Shown one piece after another: positions 56,433-64,000 of a stretch of DNA of 64,000 nt. Position 1 is the stretch's first letter; every line of letters begins with the position of its first letter. Under the pieces are notes generated by a model. It had not been told where the DNA came from. It was given only the letters and a program-made list of their open reading frames with translations, and did not search any database. Source of the stretch: JASHPR01 sp963808705 (GTDB lineage: Bacteria > Actinomycetota > Actinomycetes > Streptosporangiales > Streptosporangiaceae); assembly GCA_963808705.1 (NCBI GenBank), contig CAWEHB010000008.1, forward strand, positions 1 to 64,000, read 5' to 3'. The position numbers and the translations under genes were made by a program.

Positions 56433-56843
56433 GTGAGCCGGGCCAGCGAACTTGACTGGCTCCTCGACGACCTGGTCACCAGGGTCGTCCACATCCGCAA
56501 GGCCGTCATCCTGTCCCGGGACGGCCTGCCGATCGGGTCGTCAGCCGGGCTCAGCCAGGAAGACGCGGATCATCTCTGCGCGGCCGCGGCCGGCCTGCAG
56601 AGCCTGGCCCGGGGGGTCGGGCGGCACTTCGGGAGCGGGCCCACCCGGCAGATCATCATCGAGATGGAGTCCGAGTTCCTGTTCGTGACCGCCGCGGGCG
56701 AGGGCAGCTGCCTCGCCGTCCTGGCCACGGCCGCGGCCGACGTAGGGCTCGTCGCCTACGAGATGGCAATCCTGGTCAAGCGGGTCGGGGAGCACCTGTC
56801 GGTTGGTCCCCGGCCCGGCCGCCCGAACGCAGAGACGAAGTGA
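56433..56843 (+). CDS. cvnB: conservon roadblock/LC7-domain protein (CvnB-like)
   Basis: A 136-residue protein close to the one at 51994: ELDWLLDDLVTRVVHIRKAVILSRDGLPIGSSAGLSQEDADHLCAAAAGLQSLARGVGRHF, then FLFVTAAGEGSCLAVLATAAADVGLVAYEMAILVKRVGEHL. GTG start 45 bp after the kinase stop, with GGGGGG-rich upstream. Intact; works with the downstream GTPase. Confidence 0.93.
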   Translation: MSRASELDWLLDDLVTRVVHIRKAVILSRDGLPIGSSAGLSQEDADHLCAAAAGLQSLARGVGRHFGSGPTRQIIIEMESEFLFVTAAGEGSCLAVLATAAADVGLVAYEMAILVKRVGEHLSVGPRPGRPNAETK

Positions 56844-56849
56844 CGGGCC

Positions 56850-57509
56850 GTGCCCGCGGCCGACGATGAGTGGGTTGACCAGGATGCCGGTCCCGTCGTC
56901 CGCCCTTATGCGGTCACCGGCGGCCGGACCCGCCCGAGCGGCGAGACCTTCGACCTGGTGACCATGGTCACCGCCGTTCGCGGCGTCCAGGCCAGCCTGC
57001 AGGACCTGGAACCTGAGCACCTGATGCTGCTGCACCTGTGCCGTCTCCCGACCTCGGTGGCCGACCTCGCCGCTGACCTTGACCTTCCGGTCGGCGTGGT
57101 CCGGATCCTGCTCTCCGACATGCGCGAGCGCCAGCTGATAGCCGTACATCACCCGGTGCCGACCCGGCTGAATGACCCGCAACTCCTGAGGGAGGTGGCA
57201 GATGGGCTTCGCAGGCTCTTATCTCGACGGCCGCGCGGAAGCAGCGCCGGTCGCGATCAAGATCCTTATCGCCGGCGGCTTCGGCGCGGGCAAGACCACC
57301 CTGGTGGGCTCGCTGACCGAGATCCGGCCGCTGCGCACCGAAGAGGAGCTGACCGCGCCGAGCACGCTCATCGACCTGACCGCCGGGGTGGAGGACAAGA
57401 CGACCACCACCGTCGCGATGGATTTCGGCCGCATTACCATCCGAGACGATCTCGTGGTCTATCTCTTCGGCACGCCGGGCCAGAAGCGGTTCTGGTTCAT
57501 GTGGGATGA
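56850..57509 (+). CDS. cvnC: conservon DUF742 protein (CvnC-like) with stop loss and C-terminal extension
   Basis: The first 127 residues are a normal DUF742 protein (DQDAGPVVRPYAVTGGRTRPSG, LEPEHLMLLHLCRLPTSVADLAADLDLPVGVVRILLSDMRERQLIAV, DPQLLREVADGLRRL). Where the paralogue at 52430 stops after DGLRAL, here the frame continues (LSRRPRGSSAGRDQDP...) for about 93 residues. It overlaps the GTPase gene at 57202 by 308 bp. The extension is Arg/His/Asp-rich, the out-of-frame translation of the GTPase. Real loss of the stop or a small indel near 57227; the functional domain is intact either way. Confidence 0.85.
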   Translation: MPAADDEWVDQDAGPVVRPYAVTGGRTRPSGETFDLVTMVTAVRGVQASLQDLEPEHLMLLHLCRLPTSVADLAADLDLPVGVVRILLSDMRERQLIAVHHPVPTRLNDPQLLREVADGLRRLLSRRPRGSSAGRDQDPYRRRLRRGQDHPGGLADRDPAAAHRRGADRAEHAHRPDRRGGGQDDHHRRDGFRPHYHPRRSRGLSLRHAGPEAVLVHVG

Positions 57510-57816
57510 GCTGGCGATCGGCGCCCTCGGCGCGGTGGTGCTGGCCGACACGCGGCGCCTGGCCGACTGCTTCCCGGCCATCGACTACTTCGAGCAGCGC
57601 GGCACGCCGTTCGTCGTGGCCGTGAACTGCTTCGACGGAGCCAGGCAGTTTCCGGCCGAGATCATCAGGTCCGCCCTGAACCTGAACGCCGGCGTACCGG
57701 TCATGCAGTGCGACGCGCGGCACCGCGCATCGTGCCGCGATGCCCTCGTCACCCTGGTCGAACACGCGATCCGGCTGCTCAGCGCCGCCCCTGACCCGGT
57801 CAGCTCCGCCAGATGA
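57202..57816 (+). CDS. cvnD: conservon Ras-like GTPase (CvnD-like)
   Basis: A 204-residue GTPase, paralogue of the protein at 52797. P-loop GGFGAGKTT near residue 27, MDFGRITIRDDLVVYLFGTPGQKRFWFMWDELAIGALGAVVLADTRRLADCFPAIDYFEQRGTPFVVAVNCFDGA with the conservon-type G motifs. It starts within the DUF742 gene, and its last 17 bp overlap the convergent phosphatase gene. ATG 57202 has GAGG upstream. Confidence 0.93.
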   Translation: MGFAGSYLDGRAEAAPVAIKILIAGGFGAGKTTLVGSLTEIRPLRTEEELTAPSTLIDLTAGVEDKTTTTVAMDFGRITIRDDLVVYLFGTPGQKRFWFMWDELAIGALGAVVLADTRRLADCFPAIDYFEQRGTPFVVAVNCFDGARQFPAEIIRSALNLNAGVPVMQCDARHRASCRDALVTLVEHAIRLLSAAPDPVSSAR

Positions 57817-58900
57817 GGACCAGGGCGCAGTCGTCCGAGCCCGTGCCGGAAGCCTGCATCGCCTGCAGGAGCCTGCCCGCGCCCTCCCCGAACCCCGACG
57901 TCACCAGCCGGTCCGCCTCGCCGAGCAGCCGGTCGGTGCCCGCGTCGATATCCAGTCCCGGCGCCTCGACCAGCCCGTCGGTGTAGAGCATCAGGGCATC
58001 CCCGGGCCGCAGGGTGCCGCGCTCGGGCTGGCATCGCAGATCGGCCACGACGCCGAGCACGATCCCGCGCGCCTGGGTGAGGCGCCAGGTCCCGCTGCCC
58101 GCCTCGAAGTGCGCCGCCGGCGGGTGCCCCGCGGAGTCGACGACATAGTCCCCGGTGGCCAGGTCGAGCGAGAGGTGAACCGCGGTGACGAACCCCTCGG
58201 CGGGCGCGGCGCGGCGGAGGTAGGCGTTGCACGCGGCCAGGAAGTCCCCGGACGGAACCGAGCCGAGCAGCCCGCCGAACGCGCCGGACAGCAGCAGTGC
58301 CCGGGTCCCGGCGTCGATCCCCTTGCCGGCCACGTCGACCAGCGCCACCTCGAGGGTCTTCCCATCGCACGCCGATACCAGGAAGTCCCCGCCGAACGAC
58401 GCGCCGCCGGCCGGCTGCAGCACCGAGGCCGAATGCCAGCCCTCGGGCAGTTCGGGCAGCCTGCCCTGGGCCCGGATTCGGTCCCGCAGCTCGATCAGCA
58501 TCCGGTCGCCCCGCAGGCCCTGCACCCCGAGCTTGGCCCGGGCCCGGGCCAGCGCGTCCGCGAAGACCACCGTGACCGCGATCGTGGCGATGATCCCCGG
58601 CCCGGCCTTGCCCATCAGCGCGTCATAGGCCAGCGCGACCGCCACGAGGCAGAACAGGATCCGCAGCGCCCGCGGCCAGAGCAGCAGCCCGCCCGCGAGG
58701 AGCGGCAGGATCATCACCCCGGGCGAGAACCAGGACACCGAGACGTGGACCGCGGCCACCGCGATGACGGCGACGGCCACCGCGAGCCCGAAGGCGACCC
58801 GCCGGTTCCTGGTAATGAACTGCCGCCGGATCAGTCCGCGCAACCGCCGCGCCGCTTCCGGCGCCGCGGCCGCGAACCGGCGCGGGACAAGACGAACCAT
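57800..58900 (-). CDS. membrane-bound SpoIIE-type PP2C phosphatase
   Basis: A 366-residue phosphatase. Residues 30-110 hold about three transmembrane helices (VAFGLAVAVAVIAVAAVHVSV, GVMILPLLAGGLLLWP, ALRILFCLVAVALAYDALM). The cytoplasmic SpoIIE domain has GASFGGDFLVSACDGKTLEVALVDVAGKGIDAG, FVTAVHLSLDLATGDYVVDSAGHPPA, MLYTDGLVEAPG and SDDCALVLIW with the metal-binding Asp residues. It probably dephosphorylates a SpoIIAA/RsbV-like antagonist. The start is taken at ATG 58900 (MVRLVPRRF); longer in-frame reading exists but looks non-coding. It converges on the second conservon. Confidence 0.88.
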   Translation of the reverse strand: MVRLVPRRFAAAAPEAARRLRGLIRRQFITRNRRVAFGLAVAVAVIAVAAVHVSVSWFSPGVMILPLLAGGLLLWPRALRILFCLVAVALAYDALMGKAGPGIIATIAVTVVFADALARARAKLGVQGLRGDRMLIELRDRIRAQGRLPELPEGWHSASVLQPAGGASFGGDFLVSACDGKTLEVALVDVAGKGIDAGTRALLLSGAFGGLLGSVPSGDFLAACNAYLRRAAPAEGFVTAVHLSLDLATGDYVVDSAGHPPAAHFEAGSGTWRLTQARGIVLGVVADLRCQPERGTLRPGDALMLYTDGLVEAPGLDIDAGTDRLLGEADRLVTSGFGEGAGRLLQAMQASGTGSDDCALVLIWRS

Positions 58901-58998
58901 CTTGGCGGCACTGTACCGGTATATCTGCCCTCCGGCACATTTCCGGCTCACCGGATATTCAGTCGCGGCTGGCGGGCGGGCCAGGTAGAAATCCAAGC

Positions 58999-60267
58999 AT
59001 GAACGGTGGCTACCCGATCCGCCCGATCAGCGACAGCGAGTTCCCCGCGTTCTTCGCGGTGATCGAGCACGCTTTCAACGGCACGCACCCGACCGAGCCC
59101 GAGCTGCAGCACGATCTCAGGGTCTTCGAGTTCGACCGGAGCCTGGCCGCGTTCGACGGGCCCGACATCGTGGGGACGGCGGGCGCCCTCACGTTCCGGA
59201 TGACGGTCCCCGGCGGCGTGGTCGCGATGGCCGGGGTCACCGCGATCAGCGTGCTGCCCTCGTACCGGCGGCGCGGGATCCTGTCCAGCCTGATGCGCCC
59301 TCTGCTGGCCGACGTCCGCGACCGCGGCGAGCCGGTCGCCGCGCTGTTCGCCTCGGAGGCAAGCATCTACGGCAGGTACGGATTCGGCATCGCCACGGCC
59401 GAGCTGGACCTCACGATCCGGCGCGGAGAGGGTGTCCTGCTGGAGCAGGCCGCGGCGGACCAGGGCCCGGCCCCGCGGCTGCGGATCGCCGAGCCGCGAG
59501 ACGCCGTGCCCGAGCTGGCCAAGGTCTTCGACTTCATCCTGCCCGCCCGGCCCGGCCTGCTGGCCAGGGACGACCGCTGGTGGGACCACGTTCTGTGGGA
59601 TCCCGAGCACCGCCGTTCCGGCGGTAGCCCGCTGCGCTGCGTGATCGCTGAGGACGAGACCGGGCCGCGCGGGTACGCCCTGTTCTCGGCGAAACCGGAA
59701 TGGGACGATCACGGGATCCCCGGCGGGACCCTTGACGTGCGCGAGCTGATGGCCACCGACTCGGCGGCCTATTCAGCTATCTGGAACGACCTGCTGACCA
59801 GGGATCTGGTCCGCGAGGTCCGGGCCCGGGCGCGTCCTGCTGACGAGCCGCTGCTTTACCTGCTCGCCGACCGCCGGCGAGCCCGCCCGCTGCTCCTCGA
59901 CGGGCTGTGGATCAGGCTGGTCAGCGTGGACAAGGCCCTCACGCAGCGGCGTTACGCGTGCGCCGTCGACGTGGTCATCGAGGTCGCCGATGGCCTCTTC
60001 GCCGAGAATGCCGGGCGGTGGCGGCTGCGGGCACCGGGCCCGGCGGCCGCGGGCGGGCCGACGGCCCCGGCGAGCTGCGAGCGGACCTCGGCGCCCGCCG
60101 ACCTGGTCCTGCCGGTCTGGGCGCTGGGCGCCGCCTACCTGGGCGGTACCAGGCTCAGCGCGCTAGCCGGCGCGGGCCTGGTCACCGAGATGCGGCCCGG
60201 CGCGGCTGCGGCGCTGTCCGCCGCCATGTCGTGGGATCCTGCCCCCTGGTCCCCGACGGGTTTCTGA
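58999..60267 (+). CDS. Eis-like GNAT acetyltransferase
   Basis: A 422-residue protein of the Eis family (three-domain GNAT). The first GNAT domain has VAMAGVTAISVLPSYRRRGILSSLMRPLLADVRDRGEPVAALFASEASIYGRYGFGIA with the acetyl-CoA loop RRRGI. The second domain spans about residues 190-300, and a C-terminal SCP2-like fold (residues 305-410) has LWIRLVSVDKALTQRRYACAVDVVIEVAD. In mycobacteria Eis acetylates aminoglycosides and host proteins; here the substrate is unknown. The C-terminal residue, normally used in catalysis, is Phe. Divergent from the membrane phosphatase. Confidence 0.9.
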   Translation: MNGGYPIRPISDSEFPAFFAVIEHAFNGTHPTEPELQHDLRVFEFDRSLAAFDGPDIVGTAGALTFRMTVPGGVVAMAGVTAISVLPSYRRRGILSSLMRPLLADVRDRGEPVAALFASEASIYGRYGFGIATAELDLTIRRGEGVLLEQAAADQGPAPRLRIAEPRDAVPELAKVFDFILPARPGLLARDDRWWDHVLWDPEHRRSGGSPLRCVIAEDETGPRGYALFSAKPEWDDHGIPGGTLDVRELMATDSAAYSAIWNDLLTRDLVREVRARARPADEPLLYLLADRRRARPLLLDGLWIRLVSVDKALTQRRYACAVDVVIEVADGLFAENAGRWRLRAPGPAAAGGPTAPASCERTSAPADLVLPVWALGAAYLGGTRLSALAGAGLVTEMRPGAAAALSAAMSWDPAPWSPTGF

Positions 60268-60304
60268 CCGGCTTCGCGTGCGAGACTGAGGCCGGAGGCC
60301 GTAC

Positions 60305-60535
60305 ATGCGCGGGATGAAGGTCACGGTGGACGCGGCGATGCGGGCCAGGGACGTTTCCCGGCCCCGTGCCGATCACGAGGAGACGGAGCGGGCCGGCGAG
60401 CCGGCGCCGGGCCGGCGGCGCGAGGATCCGGCCGCGCCGGCGCCCCCGGCGGATCCCGCCGCGGCCGCGCCGGCCGACCCGGCCGACGGCGCGCCGAAGG
60501 GCAGGCGGGCGCACCGGCGCCGCAGGCGCCGGTAA
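60305..60535 (+). CDS. small conserved basic protein
   Basis: A 76-residue protein that starts MRGMKVTVDAAMRARDVSRPRADHEETE and ends in a run of Arg (RRAHRRRRRR), with a Pro/Ala-rich middle. From memory, short proteins with a VDAAMRARDVSRP-type N-terminus recur in Streptomyces and relatives. The basic end suggests nucleic-acid binding. Start ATG 60305 or 60314; ribosome binding is weak. No function is known. Confidence 0.6.
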   Translation: MRGMKVTVDAAMRARDVSRPRADHEETERAGEPAPGRRREDPAAPAPPADPAAAAPADPADGAPKGRRAHRRRRRR

Positions 60536-60565
60536 GGCGCCGCGGCGCGCTGACTCGCCGGCTGG

Positions 60566-61081
60566 CTATTCTTCCCCGGCCGGGGCGAAGCGGCGCAGCA
60601 GGTACCAGGAGAAGTAACTGCCGTACTTGCGCTGCAGCCCGGGCAGCTGCCAGTCCCGGCCGCTGATCGTGCCGCGGCAAGAGGGCATGCCGCACCGGCA
60701 GGTCATCGGCTCGTCGGCATCGTCGAACAGCGCGTAGTCGGTGGTCAGCTCCTCGCCCGCGGCCACGTCCCGCATGGCGACCAGCACGATGTTGCCGGCG
60801 AAGCCGACGTTGGGCTCGCACGAGTGGTTGATGAACAGCATCACCGGCTCGTATTCGGCCTCCTCCAGCGCGACCAGGTGGAAGCCGTCGGCGATCTGGA
60901 CGTCGGAGTTGCGTAGCCGTTCCGGGAGCACGGCGAGGGTGTCGCTGTCCACCAGGTGACCGCCCTTGATCGCCACGATCTCGCCGGCGGCGATCGGCGC
61001 CACCGCCATCAGCCCGCGGCCCTCGATCGCGCTCGGCCGGCCCTTGGCCGCCTTGGGCGAGATATAGCTGGATACCGCCAC
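60566..61081 (-). CDS. SET-domain protein
   Basis: A 171-residue single SET domain. It starts GRPSAIEGRGLMAVAPIAAGEIVAIKGG, contains the catalytic core VMLFINHSCEPNVGFAGNIVLVAMRDVAAGEELTTDYALF (NHSCEPN motif plus the Tyr), and ends with the post-SET-like zinc Cys motif MTCRCGMPSCRGTISGRDW. It should methylate a lysine of some protein. Bacterial SET proteins are uncommon, and this may be a stand-alone regulator. It is 12 bp downstream of the rpiB gene on the same strand, suggesting co-transcription. Confidence 0.88.
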   Translation of the reverse strand: MAVSSYISPKAAKGRPSAIEGRGLMAVAPIAAGEIVAIKGGHLVDSDTLAVLPERLRNSDVQIADGFHLVALEEAEYEPVMLFINHSCEPNVGFAGNIVLVAMRDVAAGEELTTDYALFDDADEPMTCRCGMPSCRGTISGRDWQLPGLQRKYGSYFSWYLLRRFAPAGEE

Positions 61082-61093
61082 GGCCGGCCAGTC

Positions 61094-61570
61094 CTAGCGA
61101 TCGGCGGGCAGCGGGGGCAGCTTCCCGGTCGCCTCGTAGTCCGTGATCATCGCCAGCCGCCTGGCGTGCCGGGACTCGCCGGAGAACTCCGTCTCCACGA
61201 ACACCCGGGTGAACGACACCGCCTCCGCCACCGAGTACATGCGGGCCCCCAGGCTGAGCACGTTCGCGTTGTTGTGCCGCCGGGCCAGCCGGGCGGTCTC
61301 CTCGCTCCAGGCGATCGCTGCCCGCACCCCGGCTATCTTGTTCGCGGCGATCGCCTCCCCGTTCCCGGAGCCGCCGATCACGATGCCCATGCTGCCCGGG
61401 TCATGGACGGCGGCGTTCGCGGCGGCCATCACGTAGGGCGGGTAGTCGTCGTCATCGCGTTCGGCGTCCGGGCCGCAGTCGACCGGGTCGTGCCCGGCCT
61501 GGTTCAGCCACTCGATGAGGCGACCCTTCAGCACGAAACCAGCATGGTCTGACCCAAGGTAGACGCGCAC
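61094..61570 (-). CDS. rpiB: ribose-5-phosphate isomerase B (RpiB/LacA)
   Basis: A 158-residue isomerase of the RpiB family (pentose-phosphate pathway). GSDHAGFVLKGRLIEWL at the N-terminus, CGPDAERDDDDYPPYVMAAANAA, then MGIVIGGSGNGEAIAANKIAGVRAAIAWSEETARLARRHNNANVLSLGARM. The actinobacterial type has Glu near the position of the Cys base of E. coli RpiB (GSGNGE). This is the usual size (150-160). It is cotranscribed with the SET-domain gene downstream. A 12-bp CAGAACCTCTGT tandem repeat lies just upstream at 61586. Confidence 0.93.
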   Translation of the reverse strand: MRVYLGSDHAGFVLKGRLIEWLNQAGHDPVDCGPDAERDDDDYPPYVMAAANAAVHDPGSMGIVIGGSGNGEAIAANKIAGVRAAIAWSEETARLARRHNNANVLSLGARMYSVAEAVSFTRVFVETEFSGESRHARRLAMITDYEATGKLPPLPADR

Positions 61571-61585
61571 GGTGGCCAGTCTGCC

Positions 61586-61616
61586 AGAACCTCTGTCAGA
61601 ACCTCTGTCAGAACCG
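61586..61616. repeat. 12-bp tandem repeat, 2.6 copies
   Basis: CAGAACCTCTGT twice plus CAGAACC, in the short gap between the DsbA-like and rpiB genes. Confidence 0.75.
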
Positions 61617-61637
61617 CCCGCAGCCAGCGGCCCCGGA

Positions 61638-62255
61638 TCAGTCGAAGATCGGATCCCGGGTGCGGCTGCGCTTCAGCTCGAAGAAGCCGTCCGTTCCCGC
61701 GACCGCCAGCACGCCGTCCCAGAGCCGGCCGGCGTCGTCGCCGCGCGGGATCGGTGAGACCACGGGACCGAAGAAGGAGACGCCGTTCACGGAGATCACC
61801 GGCGTGCCCACCTCATACCCGACCCGGTCCATGCCGTCGTGGTGCGACGATCGGAGCGCCTCGTCGTACGACGAGTCGTCCATCGCGTCGGCCAGGTCGG
61901 CCGGCAGTCCCGCCTCGGTCAGCGCGGCCTCGATCGTGGCCCGGTCCTTCGGCGCCTGCTCCCGGTGGAACCGGGTGCCGAGCGCGGTGTAGAGCGGCAG
62001 CAGCACGTCGGGGCCGAACTTCTGCTCCGCGGCAATGCAGACCCGCACCGGTCCCCACGCCTGGGCCATCAGCTCCTGGTACCGCTCTGGCAGATCTTCC
62101 TTGCCCTCGTTGAGCACTGCCAGGCTCATCACGTGCCAGCGCGGCGCCACCGGGCGGATCTTCTCCACCTCGAGCAGCCATCGCGAGGCTATCCACGCCC
62201 ACGGGCACAGTGGGTCAAACCAGAAATCGACGGGGGTCGGCTCCTGCCGGGCCAT
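61638..62255 (-). CDS. DsbA-family, mycothiol-dependent nitroreductase-like protein
   Basis: A 205-residue DsbA-type thioredoxin-fold protein with the opening VDFWFDPLCPWAWIASRWLLEVE. The active site is CPWA, whereas the Mycobacterium Rv2466c relative has CPWC, so only one catalytic Cys is kept. The helical insert (GKEDLPERYQELMAQAWGPVRVCIAAEQKFGPDVLLPLYTALGTRFHRE) and the cis-Pro segment VGTPVISVNGVSFFGPVVSPIPRG follow. Rv2466c uses mycothiol for reduction; a one-Cys enzyme could still form a mixed disulfide. The ATG has GGAGAG upstream. Confidence 0.85.
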   Translation of the reverse strand: MARQEPTPVDFWFDPLCPWAWIASRWLLEVEKIRPVAPRWHVMSLAVLNEGKEDLPERYQELMAQAWGPVRVCIAAEQKFGPDVLLPLYTALGTRFHREQAPKDRATIEAALTEAGLPADLADAMDDSSYDEALRSSHHDGMDRVGYEVGTPVISVNGVSFFGPVVSPIPRGDDAGRLWDGVLAVAGTDGFFELKRSRTRDPIFD

Positions 62256-62375
62256 GCGGCTCTCCTCTGCCGAGCGGGGGTTAACCCTCCTGGTAACCGG
62301 GGGGTGGGCCAGGGCATTCCAACCCCAAGCATGCGATTATGCTCCGAATGCCAGCCCGGAAAGGGGAATAGCACA

Positions 62376-64000
62376 GTGGCCAGCAATCTCACGCGCGACG
62401 AGGCGCGGGAACGCGCACGCCTGCTCGATGTCGAGTCCTACCGCGTCGAGCTCGACCTGACCGGCGGTGACCTCACGTTCGGCTCGGTGACCACCGTCAG
62501 CTTCCGCTGCGCCAGCCCTGGAGCGTCGACGTTCATCGATCTGTCCGCGCCCGAGGTCCGCGAGATCACGCTGAACGGCGCCCGCGTCGGCCCGGAGAAC
62601 TTCGACGGGAACCGGATCAGGCTGGACGGCCTCGTCGCGGCCAACGAGTTGCGGGTGTCCGCCGAGTGCGCCTACTCGCGCAGCGGCGAGGGCCTGCACC
62701 GGTTCACCGACCCGGCCGACGGCGGGGTGTACATGTACACCGACCTCGAGACGTTCGACGCGCACCGGGTCTACGCCTGCTTCGACCAGCCGGACCTGAA
62801 GGCCACGTTCCAGTTCGAGGTCATCGCCAGGCCGGGCTGGCAGGTGATATCGAACATGGCGCCGTCGGCTCCCCCGGCGGCGGCCGACGCGCAGGCGCCG
62901 CAGGCGGAGACCGCCCGTTGGTCGTTCCCGCCCACGCCGGTGCTGCCGACGTACGTCACCGCGGTGGCGGCCGGCCCGTACCACGCAGTGCGCGACGAGC
63001 ACGACGGCATCCCGCTCGGCATCTTCTGCCGCCAGTCGCTGGCCAGCTACCTGGACCCGGACGAGATCTTCGAGGTGACCAGGCAGGGCCTGGACTTCTT
63101 CCACGCAGCGTTCGGCGTCCGTTATCCGTTCGGCAAATACGACCAGCTGTTCGTGCCGGAGTTCAAGGCCGGCGCGATGGAGAACGCCGGCGCCGTCACC
63201 TTCGTCGAGGCGTACGTGTTCCGGTCGCGGGTGACCGAAACCTACCGGGAGGCCCGCGCCGAGACGATCATGCACGAGATGGCGCACATGTGGTTCGGCG
63301 ACCTGGTCACCATGCGCTGGTGGGACGACCTGTGGCTGAACGAGTCCTTTGCCACCTGGGCGGGCAACGTGGCGCAGGCCGAGGCCACCCGCTGGCCGGC
63401 CGCCTGGACCACGTTCGCCCAGGTCTGGAAGGCGTGGGCGTACCGGCAGGACCAGCTGTCGTCCACGCACCCGATCGCCGCGGACATCCCCGACATCGCG
63501 GCCGTCGAGGTGAACTTCGACGGGATCACCTACGCCAAGGGCGCCGCGGTGCTCAAGCAACTGGTGGCCCACGTCGGCCGGGAGAACTTCCTCACCGGGC
63601 TGCGCCGCTACTTCGGGCAGCATGCCTGGGGCAACGCGACGCTCGGCGACCTGCTCGCGGCCCTGGAAGAGGCCTCCGGGCGCGACCTGTCCGACTGGTC
63701 GAAAAAGTGGCTGGAGACCGCTGGGGTGAACACGCTGCGGCCGGACTACCGGTGCGACGCCGAGGGCCGGTTCGCCGCCTTCGCGGTCCTCCAGGAGGCG
63801 CCGGCGAGCCATCCGGTACTCCGCCCGCACCGCATCGCGATCGGGCTGTACGACCGCGGCGAGGCCGGCCTGACCCGGCGGCTCCGGGTCGAGATCGACG
63901 TCGACGGCGAGCGCACCGAGGTACCGGAGCTGATCGGCCAGCCCCGGCCCGACCTGGTGCTCGTCAACGACGATGACCTGACCTACGCCAAGGTGCGGCT
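62376..64000 (+). CDS. pepN: aminopeptidase N, 3' end outside window
   Basis: The first 541 residues of an M1 metallopeptidase (usually about 850). The GAMEN substrate-binding motif appears in FKAGAMENAGAVTFVE near residue 270. The zinc site is HEMAHMWFGDLVT near residue 303 (HExxH) with NESFATWAG 19 residues later giving the third ligand. The N-terminal beta domain (ESYRVELDLTGGDLTFGSVTTVSFRC) is normal. It removes N-terminal residues from peptides in the cytoplasm. GTG start with GGAAAGGGG upstream. The frame runs off the right edge of the window. Confidence 0.95.
   Translation, partial: MASNLTRDEARERARLLDVESYRVELDLTGGDLTFGSVTTVSFRCASPGASTFIDLSAPEVREITLNGARVGPENFDGNRIRLDGLVAANELRVSAECAYSRSGEGLHRFTDPADGGVYMYTDLETFDAHRVYACFDQPDLKATFQFEVIARPGWQVISNMAPSAPPAAADAQAPQAETARWSFPPTPVLPTYVTAVAAGPYHAVRDEHDGIPLGIFCRQSLASYLDPDEIFEVTRQGLDFFHAAFGVRYPFGKYDQLFVPEFKAGAMENAGAVTFVEAYVFRSRVTETYREARAETIMHEMAHMWFGDLVTMRWWDDLWLNESFATWAGNVAQAEATRWPAAWTTFAQVWKAWAYRQDQLSSTHPIAADIPDIAAVEVNFDGITYAKGAAVLKQLVAHVGRENFLTGLRRYFGQHAWGNATLGDLLAALEEASGRDLSDWSKKWLETAGVNTLRPDYRCDAEGRFAAFAVLQEAPASHPVLRPHRIAIGLYDRGEAGLTRRLRVEIDVDGERTEVPELIGQPRPDLVLVNDDDLTYAKVR

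Noticed and set aside
46884..58900. Phage-defence island around the STAND protein and conservons
   Set aside because: The genes resemble conserved actinobacterial signalling operons; no nuclease, methylase or other defence effector is adjacent.

Overview
The window is very GC-rich and densely coding. It carries two Cvn conservons, an actinobacterial hopanoid operon, SpoIIE-type phosphatases with an RsbW-like kinase domain, DUF1707 proteins, a SigE-type ECF sigma factor and a mycothiol-world DsbA-like reductase. Together these point to a soil-type filamentous or sporulating Actinomycetota (Streptosporangiales or Frankia-like); a genus cannot be fixed from this sequence.

Region 1-7.3 kb is accessory DNA and the most unusual part. 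Four copies of the 3' part of a tRNA-Gly(UCC) gene (anticodon loop to CCA; starts 1584, 3315, 5469, 7114; the third is truncated) punctuate it every 1.6-2.2 kb. Around them are tandem 11-bp repeats (consensus CGTGCCATTAN) at near-constant distances: about 85-99 bp before and 71-73 bp after the core. That is the layout expected for core plus arm-type sites of a tyrosine integrase. The units between cores carry one or two cargo genes each (DUF1707/LiaF-like protein, RHH/MazF toxin-antitoxin plus VOC protein, PRC-barrel protein) and only one broken integrase. I read this as a tandem accretion array of mini integrative elements at a tRNA gene.

Region 7.3-17.9 kb is a mosaic of short operons: a membrane protein/winged-helix DUF1707 regulator pair behind a 27-bp palindrome, prolyl aminopeptidase, YihY/BrkB protein, carboxymuconolactone-decarboxylase-like protein, SpoIIAA-like protein, aquaporin, a frameshifted SRPBCC gene divergent from a PadR-GNAT operon, an EamA exporter divergent from an Lrp regulator, and a histidine phosphatase. 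Region 17.9-33.4 kb holds two GT-C membrane glycosyltransferases, an MFS transporter, a SigE-type sigma/anti-sigma-like pair, an NfeD-like/flotillin operon, a siderophore-interacting protein, ribokinase, a GAF-SpoIIE-HATPase phosphatase and a MacB-like ABC exporter.

Region 33.6-43.1 kb is a minus-strand hopanoid operon in pathway order: hpnC-hpnD-hpnE (squalene from farnesyl diphosphate), a polyprenyl diphosphate synthase, squalene-hopene cyclase, a hpnG-ispH fusion and hpnH (adenosylhopane side chain). Most genes overlap by a few bases. Region 43.1-46.5 kb has a poorly coding 1.5-kb interval with candidate operators, then a small hypothetical gene coupled to an NCS1 permease. Region 46.9-57.8 kb has an NB-ARC/TPR protein and two back-to-back conservons (cvnA-B-C-D: histidine kinase, roadblock protein, DUF742 protein, GTPase). 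Region 57.8-64 kb has a membrane SpoIIE phosphatase, an Eis-like acetyltransferase, a SET-domain protein, ribose-5-phosphate isomerase B, a DsbA-like protein and the start of aminopeptidase N.

A cross-cutting oddity is the number of perfect or near-perfect short tandem repeats (9-39 bp units). Most of those inside genes are in frame, and one sits at the disrupted start of squalene-hopene cyclase. Broken genes are also common: transposase, integrase, SRPBCC, and remnants of SDR, ArsR, NAD-binding and ABC permease genes.
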